A DNA stretch of 64,000 nt. It comes from Xylona heveae TC161 (Eukaryota > Ascomycota > Xylonomycetes > Xylonales > Xylonaceae). Positions 45,935 through 56,941 of the stretch are shown here, one piece after another. Position 1 is the stretch's first letter. Every line of letters begins with the position of its first letter. The notes beneath the pieces are model-generated. The model did not search any database, was not told the DNA's origin, and saw nothing but the letters and a program-made list of their open reading frames with translations. The stretch covers positions 1 to 64,000 of the forward strand of contig NW_017264198.1 of NCBI RefSeq assembly GCF_001619985.1. The letters are read 5' to 3'. A program made the position numbers and the translations under genes.

Positions 45935-48900
45935 CTATGCATTTCTAGGCTTTCGCGAAAAGAGACTAACAACCTGCTGGAAGAGCTCGCTGACAGGAGG
46001 CAGAGCGAATGAAGGACCCACGTCAAATATCTGCGTGAGTTGCTCTTGACGAACCACGGGAGCATCGTCCTCATCATTGTCATCATTATCCTCCTCGATA
46101 TGATGCGTTGCCGCAAATTGAGCGTCGTCCTGGCCAGCGTCTTCGTCATCATCCTCCTCCTCGTCGCTCTCGTTGGCGCGTTTGTCCATGGCAGTGCTTG
46201 TGGTTGCGGCCACTGTTTCATCTTCCTTATCTGCGTCTCCATAAATATTCTCCAATCCGGACAAGGTTTCTCTGCGCTCAGGATCGGGACGGAAAATGGA
46301 CACAGCAGGGATACTGCGAGGTGTGAGGACGCGGATTTGGGCGCTAGCATCAATGGTGAGATAACCCTTTGAACCAATGGTGGGAAGTAACGAGGTTACG
46401 ATGCGAGGCATGGAGGTCGTGAAGATTGGAGAAGAATTGGCGGGATCGAAAATGGCGACTTGGGAATGCGCCTTTTGCAATTGATGTAACCTCTTCGTGC
46501 TGTCGGCAGATGGGATGGCTACTGCAAAGGTCTCGCTGGAGGTATCAATTGCGAGATGGAGCATCGATGCTCGCTGGGTTTCGGTAAATGTGCTGATAGG
46601 TGGCGCGAAACTGAAAGAGGCCCGGTCCTCGACTACGTCCCAGACAAGAACCAGATCAGACACCGTAACGAGGTACCGTCCAACGAACCCAATGGCGGAG
46701 ATTACGCCCTGGTAGAGACCGGATTTGATATATGGGACGCCGCCGGTCGCAGGGTTGATGAAGTGAACGACGCCAGAGTCTGTCTCGGCGGACTCCTGAA
46801 TGCATGCGGCCAGCGTGGATCCGTCGGCAGAGTAGGCCAGGCACGCGCGTCGGATGGGAGTATTTTCCTGCGCGGGATCCGCGCTGTCGGTTTGGCTGAA
46901 TCGATCAAGGGCAACAGTGTGCACGCAGCCCCAGGTGGTCAAACCTTCGGCGTTACTTCCGCGGACGGTGATGCCGTTCCGAAGTCGTGTCTTGGGCTTC
47001 CAGATACGGACTGCGCCGTCTTCGCCAATGGTAGCGAAACCCGGCGATGATGGGTCTGCCTGAAGTCCATAAACACGTCCTGTAGACACGCCAGAGACTG
47101 GGCACTCGTGAGGTGCATCCACTCGAGTAACTAGCTCCCAGTCCTTGGTCTCAACATTCCATTTCCAGAACTTGAGGAAAACTTCTCGACGACGGGTCTG
47201 CTCTTCAGAAGCATCTGGTCCGTCCACGGCAAGATGCTCGACGTCTTTTCGCGGGGGCGCCCATTCGTCGATCGTGGCGAGCCATTGGCCGTCGGAGCTG
47301 ACCTGGACAAACTTGACGTCTGGTTCACCAATCTTGTTGGCGTCAGGGCCGATGTTGAGGTTTGTCGTGTTCGTTCTGGCCAAGGCCTGGCGAGAAACGT
47401 GCTGTGCAGCAGTAAAATCAAATGTCTGGAGATACGGCGCATTCACATTGGCGCCTTGAACATTGGATTGTGAAGCCGGCACGGCGACCAAGACCTGAGT
47501 CGGGTTCACGCGGCTAATGCAAGAAGGAATCCGGGGAAATTCCATGCCCGTTTCAGTCGAAGAGGCCGCTGCCTCGAGGGACTCCACCGTGGTGATTTTT
47601 CCGCGAGGAATGAGTTGTGCGGTGATTGATCTTGCCTGGATACCGGCAATGTTGGCAGTAGGCTTGAGCTCGCTCGTAGAGAGAATCATGACAGAGTTAT
47701 CGGCAAGTCTGACGGCATACGAGGTACCGGATGGAGAGACCACTAGCGTTTCAATGACGGATGCCAGATGGGGCAGGAATTGGCGCTTGCCAGTGTCAAC
47801 TTGCCAAAGAACCAAGACAGTTTCCGAACCACCGGAAATAATGTAATTGCCTGGATCATGGGGTTAATGGGTTTGAAAATGGTGAAAGACATTGTGATTA
47901 GGTTACATACCATCGAGGGAGAATTTGACAGTATTGACGGCTTCACGGTGCCAATGCAGCTTTCGAGGAGTGATCTTGAAAGTCTCCCTGCCCGTACTTG
48001 GGCGCTCCATTTGGATCATCTTATTTAATAAATCTTCGTGGACAAAGATGGCACCTTGAAGGCCACCAACAACAATGTCGACGGATGGCGCACGGTTTCC
48101 TTGCTGAGACTTGGCCTTCTTGCCGCCGGATTGCCGTTCACCGCTCGACTCCCGGATGTCGATGCATGTAATCCATTCAGACGATGAAATCTCACGGAAG
48201 ACGTAGGAGAGTTCTTGAAGAGATGGTGACTGGAAAGCTTCGCTGAACCCTACCAGAAGTCGATCGCCCGAGGTTGCAACAATAACTCTTCCCCCTTGCA
48301 CGATTCTCAACGAGGTGATGGGGTTTGTAGATCGGTAGAGAGTCGCAAGTTCGGTCTTTGATGCCTCGATTCCACTCATGAGCTTGTGAGCGGTCAACAT
48401 CCACTTTTGCTTTTTGTCGACAGTGTAGACAATGTCTTGATGAGGCTGGGAAGGCATGGGAGCTACGGCCAGCCCGAAGATATCCGAGCCAATCTCCCAT
48501 CGTCCTAGTTTCTCGCCCTCTACCCAGTCCCAATGATAGATGAGACCGGACAAGGTAGAAACATATAATGTGTTCGGCTTTGTGGGTGAAAGCGCATACC
48601 CGGTAACCACGGTTGTGCCGCCGATAACGAGAGCCCGGACAAGGAGGGACGTTGCGGTTGAGTAGATATGAACGGCGGTTTCATTCGCGACGAACAGATA
48701 CCTGTGAAGGCTAATGTCAGTCACACACGTTCCAGGCTGCAGCCACATAAAAGGGGGGTTTGAGCATTATCCGTACTTCTCATCCGCGCTGAAAACGGGT
48801 TCGTTGTTCAGGAATTTTCCTCCCACGGGCTCCGATACTTTCCATGTCGCAGATTTCTTCGACCTGCGTTTACCGCGATGCCTTTTTGCAACGTCGGTAC

Positions 48901-49129
48901 CTCCCGGAGTTTTTTGCTCTGCGGCATCTGCATCGGAAACCTTGACCAATTCCCGTGACTTAGCCTGTGGAGTCGCAAAGAGCTTCTCCAATCGCTCAGC
49001 GTCATTCTTCAATTTTTTTGACTTGGGAGTTGGCGAGACGCCGGGGTCTTTTGCATCGAGAACGCTGCTTTTCCTCTTCTTTGGGGAAAGGATTGCCGTC
49101 TCAGGCCTCAAGCCGTCGAGCTTAGGCAT
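45935..49129 (-). CDS. NAN1: U3 snoRNP t-UTP subunit Nan1/Utp17 (WDR75-like)
   Basis: Three exons (49129-48777, 48701-47911, 47850-45935) encode 1019 residues. The N-terminal 100 residues are Lys/Arg-rich with nuclear signals (SPKKRKSS, KRHRGKRRSKK). Two WD40 propellers follow, for example SGLIYHWDWVEGEKLG, HWHREAVNTVKFSLDG, SGGSETVLVLWQVDTGKRQF, EDGAVRIWKPKTRLRNG and LVLVWDVVEDRASF. The C-terminus has acidic stretches (SDEEEDDDEDAGQDD) and the conserved helical end ending near SELFQQVVSLFSR. This architecture is that of Nan1/Utp17, a t-UTP/UtpA component needed for pre-18S processing and rDNA transcription in the nucleolus. It is divergent from RPB10 with only 283 bp between start codons. 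Confidence 0.9.
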
Positions 49130-49412
49130 GTTGCAGGGTTATCCGGTCAATATGTCACGTCTGTCGCATAAAAGAAGCCAGGATGAATCGCGCATATGCG
49201 GATCTTTATTATTTTCGTTTGGAGTTTTTGGTGGTTGGATCCCAAAATGTGCTGGTCGGCAAGTTCCGTCGGAACTTTTCTTCGCCGTCCGCCTTTGCGA
49301 GTTTCAAAGCATCTCAAACAAATATATCACAAAGTTCATTAGTAGAGAGTCTTTACCTTTACCTTACCCACTTCCTTGACATCAGAATCTCCTTCTCTCT
49401 GCGCTGTTCAGA
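49130..49412. promoter_or_regulatory. Short divergent promoter of NAN1 and RPB10
   Basis: A 283-bp spacer between divergent start codons of two genes for ribosome synthesis and RNA polymerases; co-regulation is plausible. A CTTTACCTTTACCTTACC-like pyrimidine tract lies at about 49350-49369. Confidence 0.55.
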
Positions 49413-49848
49413 ATGATCATTCCCGTTCGCTGTTTCTCTTGCGGAAAGGTAAGTTCTATCTGATCGCTATCGGTCTGCGGACTTGCGATTCGCAAACTTC
49501 AATGCTAACTTGATGATATCGCAGGTCATTGGTGACCTCTGGGAGCGTTATCTGAGATTGCTTGATGCTGGCGAGAATGATGGGTAGGAATATTTCACCG
49601 ATAACGCGTTGCAATTACGTTGGCGCTGACTTCACGTTCCTCGATAGCGATGCCATGGACCAGCTTGGATGCAGACGGTATTGCTGTAGACGAATGCTCA
49701 TGACCCACGTCGATTTGATTGAGAAGCTCCTCAGGTATGGCTCAAATGGCTTCACTGGTACTACAGTCTCAAAAGCAGCAGTCGCTGATTACATTTGCGC
49801 ATTAGATACAACCCTGCGGAGCGGGAGCGGGCCAAGAACCAGATGTAA
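49413..49848 (+). CDS. RPB10: RNA polymerases I, II and III shared subunit Rpb10
   Basis: Four tiny exons (49413-49448, 49525-49583, 49648-49734, 49806-49848) join to 74 residues. The sequence is unmistakable: [20 protein letters not shown] at the N-terminus, [20 protein letters not shown] in the middle and [12 protein letters not shown] at the end. The four cysteines (CFSC and CRRYCC) bind the structural zinc. It is a core assembly subunit of all three nuclear RNA polymerases. Three introns (76, 64 and 71 bp) break so short a protein; all have GT-AG borders. Confidence 0.97.
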
Positions 49849-51274
49849 AAATTGGATGCAAAAATACGGAATCTTGCAGAGTTACGGCGTTTGGTGGTGG
49901 CATCATATGGGTCTCTTGCGTTTTCACGGGGAAAAAGTTTTACCATCGAGTATCTGATAGAATAATCAAGCATCGATGCAATTTCACCAAACTATACTTT
50001 CTCTTGGACATACGACGATGTATTGCGCGCAGCAGTCGGCAGTTTACTTTGAACAAACCTGAAAGCCTCTTTTCTTTCCTCTTTGGTAGTACTTATCTCG
50101 ACTCGAGCCGCCGACAATGGCAAAGACCGGAATTTCTTTAAGAGATGAATGTTCTTCGACACCGAGAAGCCTACCTTTAATGCCTGGTGCTGTTCGGTAT
50201 TCCCAAGTACGCTCCATCAGTGTCGTATGGCAGATATCCGCGATAATATCCAAACGCTTCCACCTGACATTTGCTTTGCGGATCATGGCTGTCCGAATCT
50301 CGATCAGGATCTCAAAGCTCAGAAGAATATCAGACGGCTTTAACTGCACAATCGACGCGACGCAGGAATTGGCTTCGTAATTCACAAAACGGCATTTATA
50401 GTTTACTCGACCTAATATCATCATGGGAAGTCGCTACGGGCGTATAGTTCGAACCCCAGTCGCGGGAGCTGGAACAGTGGCCTGGTGTGCCGAGGAGTTT
50501 TGTCTCCCGCTGAGCTCTATATAAGAGCTTTATACGAGATGGGTAGCAAATAGGTAATGCATTACACCGGCTAATTCTTTAGGCAAATGGTGCAGTATAC
50601 TATGAATTGTGACCATGTTATTTAGGATAGGGGCTACAAGAATCAACATTGCACAATTAACGTCCAATAAGAACCATGATAATAAAACTGATTTCATTTT
50701 CAATTTTAATTGCCAGTTTTCTCCAAGTTAATACATGTAATTGGCATGCCAGAAATACATTGCTTGCCTAGAGGCACTGCGATCATGGTATATTTGCGTT
50801 CTACGGAGTAGAAGAGAGCAGAAGGGATCGGACATTGCAGTATGGCTGATAACAGGAGAAGTAATCCAGTCACCAAAAACCCTCCATATCAGCTTCTGAT
50901 GCTCCCGTATGCTATTTTCTAACTCGTAACACTCTTCTTAGGCTCTCATCTGATATCCAGCCAAACCATCCGATCTCCTATCTCTTGGACCTGAGACCGG
51001 GCATGATATACAACTTTTCTTTGCGAAGCTTTTGCTTGGAGACATATTTGCGACTCTTAACAGAACAAAAAAGATTGGAGAAGCCAAAGAAGATGCTGGA
51101 AGAAAACCCTCCAGGTCTAAAGCGTTCGAGCAACAGAGTAGGATAGCCTCTGGTGCCGTGGTCAGCGGAATTTATTTCGGACCAGAAATGACTGAAATTC
51201 TATTAGATATCAAAATGTTGCCTCATCGAACCGGTAAAGGGGAGCTACTGGATTTCTTACCTGGGTGAACAGCG
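49849..51274. other. Intergenic spacer with one minus-strand open frame
   Basis: About 1.4 kb. A 126-codon frame with an ATG runs on the minus strand at 50424-50044 (RLLGVEEHSSLKEIPVFAIV is its most protein-like part). It faintly recalls the strand before the active site of fungal class 3 lipases, but there is no catalytic serine motif and no continuation. It may be a gene remnant or chance; I do not call it a gene. The rest is AT-rich without features. Confidence 0.35.
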
Positions 51275-51793
51275 TCAAAACAATACTGGCACCATCGGTT
51301 CGAACTCGGGCGATGCTCTCCCCGTGTAATTGTACTGCAGGGCTCTTCCCACCAACGCAGAGTTCCCAGCGTTGGTGGGTGACATATGACCATAATTTTC
51401 GAGGTCGTCGATTATTGTTGTCACCCAAAAACGACAACCCAGGCGGCTTGCGGACAGTCTGTACTTGTCCCTCCCAAGCTCCAGAAGGAGGTCGAGAACG
51501 TTCCCTACCGTCAAGTTATCTCGAACTTCTAAATTGTAATTGGCTAATGAGCTGTATGCATCTCTATAGATGCAATGCTTTACTTCCAGTGTGCCCATTG
51601 TATGGGTGATGTTAGCCTTGGTCATGTTTAATCGAACGGAGTTGCCGTCCGATGTCAATAAATATATTGATGCGAGATTCCCACTTCGAGTATCGGAGTC
51701 GAAGACGTAGCCCACGCTGAGGACCGTCACCCGCACGGCTTCGACTCTGAGCGCATTTTGCTCTTCAGTCAGGGAGGAGTAGAATGACTGCAT
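51275..51793 (-). CDS. DUF7770-like fungal protein
   Basis: A single open frame of 172 residues from the ATG at 51793. The frame continues upstream but has no earlier ATG before a stop, so this start is preferred; an unseen 5' exon is possible. The order AVRVTVLSVG, SIYLLTSDGNSVRLNM, LEVRDNLTVGNVLDLLLELG, DKYRLSASRLGCRFWVTTII resembles a fungal family of unknown function (DUF7770, from memory). No signal peptide or membrane span is seen. Such genes are common in accessory regions. The last few codons after FEPM are uncertain, because a GTGCCA donor could begin an intron there. Confidence 0.55.
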   Translation of the reverse strand: MQSFYSSLTEEQNALRVEAVRVTVLSVGYVFDSDTRSGNLASIYLLTSDGNSVRLNMTKANITHTMGTLEVKHCIYRDAYSSLANYNLEVRDNLTVGNVLDLLLELGRDKYRLSASRLGCRFWVTTIIDDLENYGHMSPTNAGNSALVGRALQYNYTGRASPEFEPMVPVLF

Positions 51794-52392
51794 CTTCAAT
51801 GATTGTTCGGTTCCAATATATGTGGCAAAATAAAAGTATGAAGAAGTTGAACCGGAGGATGAATCATTCTGAAGTTGATATATTGCTTGCAAACGTTGGT
51901 TCCAAGAAGGAGGTATTTCAAAATCCGAAGTTGGAAGTAGCAATCTGTGATAATATAGAAGGAGGAGAGAAGGCAAAATGGAGTCTCCTTTGGAGTCGGT
52001 GGCCTTTGGTATTTCCAGTTATTCCTCTTCTGACTCTCTCGCATGGAGGCTGGAGCAGCGAAGAGTATTTAAATTGTTTCGGTTTTCTTTGTAAAATTTA
52101 TAGAGGGAAAAATATTTTTATCCAGAGAGACCAGTGTGTAATATTGGGGCGTGACCTGGTGGGGGGTTGGTTTTATAAATAGATTGAAACCCCAGCATAA
52201 CTGCGGCACAACGTGCATATATACTTCAGCCCTCTCTTGAATGCTCAAGTAAAGGTGAAGAATTTGTTCACTTTTGGACGCTGTAAAGAAAAGGACAACA
52301 TATCACTTCCAATTACTATTTATTCACGCACTGTTGAACCTGTGATCTTCATCAGTCTAATAATCAGCACAATTAGAATAGGCAGCTTCACC
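51794..52392. promoter_or_regulatory. Divergent promoter of DUF7770-like and APH-like genes
   Basis: About 600 bp between two divergent starts; AT-rich, with TATA-like ATATATAC near 52216. No gene seen. Confidence 0.45.
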
Positions 52393-53464
52393 ATGACCTG
52401 GGATGTTGCAACCGCCGACAGTGAATGGCTCGTCAACCTTGTTCACGAGGCCGAGAGGAATGGAGCCATTGTCGGAGGGCAAGAAGGAAGAACTCAAGTC
52501 GTCAAGATTTCCGAACATGTAATGGTCAAATATGGTGGCTTAGTGAGGATTTCAGAGGCAGCTACTCAAGACTTTGCGTACAGGACAGTTGACCCAAGTG
52601 TGGTCCATGTCCCGCGTGTCTACCGCTTCATTGAAGCGAGAGACTCACTATATCCCAAAGGATATCTATTCATGGAATATATATCCGGTCAGAACCTGAA
52701 AGAGGTCGATCTGGAAGCACGCAAAGATCTTTTTCCACGCATTGCAAAGATCGCCGAACATCTGGGCCAGATCAGAGGAGGCAATATGCCACCAGGTCCC
52801 GTCGGTGGCGGAGAACCAGACGGATATCTCTATGGGGATGACGGCGCGAAGACCGTGTTCAACTCAGTCGAGGACATGAATACATATATGAACAAACGCC
52901 TAGCATTGCGCAATGACTCCATCGACTTGGCCCCGTATCCTCTGGTTCTATGCCATTTGGACTTCTACCGAAGAAGCATGATCCTTGAAGACGACGGAGT
53001 CTCTCTTTGCCTCGTCGACTGGGGATATGCTGGCTTTTATCCCCGTTTCTTCGAAGTCGCAATGATTCCATGCGTACTTCCCTACGACGCTTCCTACGAA
53101 AAGCCAGTTATGCAAGAGATCGAAAAGCTACTATGCCTGACGGACGAAGAAAACCGACTTGTCAAGCTCATTCGCTGCGTCCGTGCTGCAAATCTGCGTT
53201 GGTCATTGTGAGACTGCCACTACTCTTGCTTGTGAACTCTTTTCCTGGTTATCTTGACCTAGCCTGACTGATTATACCAGTGACGAAAGGCCTCCATTTG
53301 ATTTCGCTGCGTGGATGGCGTCAATTGAAGAGGAAAAGCTCAACCCAAGCAAAGAAAGCCGGCCAGAAACCCCTCGTATCAGTTTTGAATCAACGTTATA
53401 TGGTGACGCCAAGAGACCAGAAGACCCGTGCAACACAAATGGCATGAAGGGGCCTCTAGCCTAA
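52393..53464 (+). CDS. Aminoglycoside phosphotransferase (APH)/choline-kinase-like protein with altered catalytic loop
   Basis: Two exons (52393-53207 and 53281-53464) give 332 residues. The kinase-like fold shows VVKISEHVMVKYG with the candidate ATP-binding Lys 46, PRVYRFIEAR, YLFMEYISGQNLKEV, the catalytic loop CHLDFYRRSMIL and the metal-binding LVDWGYAGFYP (Asp 209). In the usual HxDxxxxN loop, His 188 and Asp 190 are present, but the Asn position is Ser 195. That Asn normally binds magnesium, so activity may be weak or altered. Fungal APH-like proteins are numerous and act on unknown small molecules; resistance to aminoglycosides should not be assumed. The second exon is a charged tail. 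Confidence 0.82.
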
Positions 53465-54011
53465 CGACACATCTGATACCTGGGTACTCTTAGTGACACA
53501 TGAGGTGTCTAAGGTAGTTAACATCGAACCTTTGTGTTTTCCAGCACAGATGCTGGATTGAAATCATGAGGTAAACAAACAGCTCCTCCAGCCGAACAAA
53601 TACATATGCCAGTCAGCTACATCTATACCCAAACATTCATCTCTGATCTGTCCAAGGATTGAGAAAGCCTTTCGCTCTATCGCCATTTTGCTGTGTGTTG
53701 GCTTCTTCTTATCATGGGGATGACGAGCTGCCTTTCCCGCCAGAGCTCGAACAAAGTATCTATATCAGTTTCATCGTCTCTCTTTCTCATCAAGTTTTTT
53801 TCTTTTTTTTTCCTTTTCTTTTTTCTTTTCTTTTTTTTAATAATCAAAAAATCTCATCACGTATTTCACTCTCGCTCGGCCGATGTACCACTTCTCCATC
53901 CCAACAATTCTCAACTTGAGAAGATTTCTCTACAGAAATATATAGCACCCGATAAAAATCATAGTCTACTTTGGTTTGACAGTGGAAAAATAAATTCGTT
54001 AGACTTTCTCT
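53465..54011. other. Convergent intergenic region with polypyrimidine tract
   Basis: About 550 bp between two 3' ends. A long T/C tract lies at about 53795-53840. No gene seen. Confidence 0.5.
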
Positions 54012-55462
54012 CTAGATCTTTGTTTTGAGTATAAAGCCAGTCTTAGCAATACGCGCAGCTGCCAAGAACAAAGCCGCTGCTATGACGACGGTTCCTCCCC
54101 ACACAAATGCACCTACATACTTGTCTCCTTGACTTTGAATGATAGCACCACCAACGGACGGGCCCGTCAACGGTCCGAAACTCATAATCGAAACAATCAT
54201 ACCGACACGGGTACCAATCTTGCTCAAATCATCCGTCAAGGACGGCACAGTTGCGGCAAACAAGCTCATGGCCGCGGCAGAAAAGACACCATAGGCAATA
54301 ACGAACCCGTACAGCTCGCCAGGTGTCGATACAGCTAGCCAGCAGTAGAGACATATACCAGAGAGCGCGGTACATGGGATGAGCGTGTTCAGAGGCCCGA
54401 CCCATCGATCGGATACATAGCCTAATAGAGGCCGCACTGGCATCCCCACGGCGTTCATAATCACAATCAGATCGACAGACTTGCGATCACTGAAGCCAAA
54501 TCTGCCCTGCGCATAGGGTTGGACCTACAAATCCCCCGGATAAGAACGTCAGTAAGACTTGAAACTCATGACTGCAATCTGCGGGTGAAGTGAGGCAAAC
54601 GTACGTAGAAGAATGCAAAATAGACAACCCAGTAGAGTAAAAGTACTCCAATGCAATATAATGAGTATGGTGCCTCTTTGAAAGCACTCAGCTCTACAAA
54701 TGGCCCAGACTGTCGCGGCGGCAGGCGGGTCTTGAAGAGCAGGTTAAAAATGATGGCAAAGACAAGGACAACCAATGCCATGCATCGGACAGACCACCCG
54801 AATCCTGGAAAAGTATTTATTCGTCAGCCCCTGAGTCTTCTATTGAACTTCTTCAAGATGTTCTCGTGAATGCAGGGCTTTGAATACCCGAATCCGGGGC
54901 CAAGGTGAGGCGTACCAATTTTTGGAGTCAAATATTGCACCATAATCGGAAAGATGATACTTCCCGTTCCTGTTCCTGCAGCGGATAATGTCACTGCCAC
55001 GGCGCGCCAACGAACAAAATATGTTGCTATCAGCGTTACGCTAGGCAGCCACAAAAGGCCAAGGCCGATTCCCACACATATTCCCTGTGCAAGGAAGACC
55101 TGCCAGTATTTTGTCGCAAAGCTCGTGGTAAGTGTGCCCACGACCAGAAGAACCGAACCTGAAAAGATGCTATGTCGAGCAAGGCCGGCATCTGTGGCTC
55201 GTCCAGAGAATGTTGAAATGAAAAAGAGCAGAAAGACCTGCACGCCACCAATCCAAGAGATATCCGATGGAGAATGTCCCAGCGTCTGCTCGTAATGCGT
55301 TTGGAAGACACCGAACCCGGTTGCATATCCCCAGGTCACGGCATTGATTAAATGACCCGCGAAGACTTGTAACCATGCTGTCAGGCCTCCATCTGGAGGT
55401 GGCTCAGGGCTCAATGGCTGGCTCTCAGTATCTGAGGTGGGATTTGCGCGTTCAGACTTCAT
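54012..55462 (-). CDS. MFS transporter, monocarboxylate-porter type
   Basis: Exons 55462-54916, 54804-54605 and 54524-54012 encode 419 residues. The start MKSERANPTSD is the first real ATG; the frame upstream opens only with TTG. After a short hydrophilic head, PPPDGGLTAWLQVFAGHLI is the typical first span of fungal monocarboxylate-type (MCT/Mch) permeases. Further features are GVFQTHYEQTLG, SWIGGVQVFLLFF, the loop GRATDAGLARHS, RAVAVTLSAAGTGTGSIIFP, and the second half with RPLLGYVSDRWVGP and SFGPLTGPSVGGAII; about 12 membrane spans in all. The plasma-membrane substrate is unknown (monocarboxylate, vitamin or metabolite). Its upstream region carries four copies of a 12-bp motif. Confidence 0.88.
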
Positions 55463-56941
55463 ATCAAAATAATGGAATTTTCTGTTGGGCGTATGGGAGA
55501 AGTGCTGGTCTCCTGATTGAGATATAAAATCGGATCTATTCGAGTTGACTTGCAAAGAAGAATATCAAGACTTTCCCAAACCATGAGCGGACTCAATGGT
55601 TTAAATAATGCATATCTTCTGCCTCTGGCCACCGCCATTGTGACTCTATTAAAGCTGATTGACTGATAAATTTTGCAGATTTCTGCCCGGCCCGGTGACA
55701 TGTGGATCTGTGGGAATTACAAAGCAAATTTTGTCGGTGCATGTTTGCTCGATGGTCCAATGCCTTGAGACTATAGTTTCATTCAACGAAGAAAGAGCGA
55801 TTGCAAAACCAACAAAACGAACATCCATGCCTGTGCACCAAGGAAAGCAGCGGGGTGCCGTCCGAGGGCGTCATCGAGGGCGTCATTAGCGACATTTTAT
55901 ATAGGAGTGAGCCGGATACATTATCGTTCCCCGGCGGTTGAAAGTTATGAGCTGCCTGGCTAGGGAAAGTTTTCCATGAGCGAGGGCGTCATTTGCCCAA
56001 GGGTTCTGAAGCAGACTGCGGCAAAACCGGCGAATTAAGTGGTGCGATTGCGGAAAGTGGGGAGCTGGTTGTGTGAATCCATGCGTTCCCCTCCTCGACG
56101 GCAGGCTTTCTTTTTCTTGGTTGTGCGTAAGCAATAGATCGGCCAATGAACCATTGGAGCGAGTGCATTAGTGGGCAAGTCGTTGTAGAATGACGCCCTC
56201 GATTATCTGGGGTTGGTCGGAAAGACCGGAAAAACCCACTGCACCATCCCGGTGGGTTGATAGTCAAGGAGCCTTGAGAAATGATAAGCACGAGCTTCAT
56301 GTCAGTATCTTTGATTCGAATATGAATTCACATGAAAATTACAGTACAAGGCGACCCTCTAATTTCAATATCATGTCTTCATTCCGTATCAGAAAAGCAT
56401 TAATCTGCGCTGTCTTTACTTTTGAAACGGGGATCGTCGTATGGAGGCTGTTTATCTGCCGCGAACAAGTCAACTATTTCTCGGTTAAGGGACCCTGATT
56501 TTAGCGCTCCTTGGCTGTCGGTTATTCTACTTCTAGCACTGTAAGTTAGTTGAGCCTTTACCTACTTTTGACTGTGACTTTATAGGCGCAGGCGCTGCAT
56601 ATTATTTGAGCCTGGCTATCTATTTAGATATTACAGAAGATGCTAAAAAGGATCAAGATCAAAAAAATGTTCCAATATTCAGGAGTCTATCTCAATAGAC
56701 GGAAGAATTTGACATTTTACCGGCGGAACTTTTTTTGAAGGAAATTAAAAATTTTGTGAAATGGAATTAAAAAACTGAATATTGTCTAGATGGTCTAAAA
56801 ATGGATATTTCACTCTAAAATAATAAATAATGGTGAAATTTCTAGATTGAAAACTGCACTGGAATTTACCTGGTCACCAAATGGTGTAAAATACCTCCTC
56901 GGCCCTTGAAGTCTGCAAGCTATGATGAAGAGCAGCAATTT
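55463..56941. promoter_or_regulatory. MFS upstream region with four copies of CGAGGGCGTCAT
   Basis: The 12-mer CGAGGGCGTCAT is present exactly at 55863-55874, 55875-55886 and 55981-55992, and inverted at 56190-56201. The nearest start codon is that of the MFS gene (55462), about 400 to 740 bp away. Four perfect copies of a 12-mer in 340 bp suggest binding sites for one regulator; the inner GACGCCCTC/GAGGGCGTC core is GC-rich in moderately AT-rich DNA. The remainder to 56941 is AT-rich and gene-free. Confidence 0.6.

Noticed and set aside
50044-50424. 126-codon minus-strand frame resembling part of a class 3 lipase
   Set aside because: The resemblance is faint, the catalytic serine motif is absent and the frame does not continue, so it is noted only in the spacer entry.
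50440-50475. tRNA-like T-loop (GTTCGAACCCC)
   Set aside because: The flanking bases do not form a T-stem on either strand, and no acceptor or anticodon stem is visible at the right distances.
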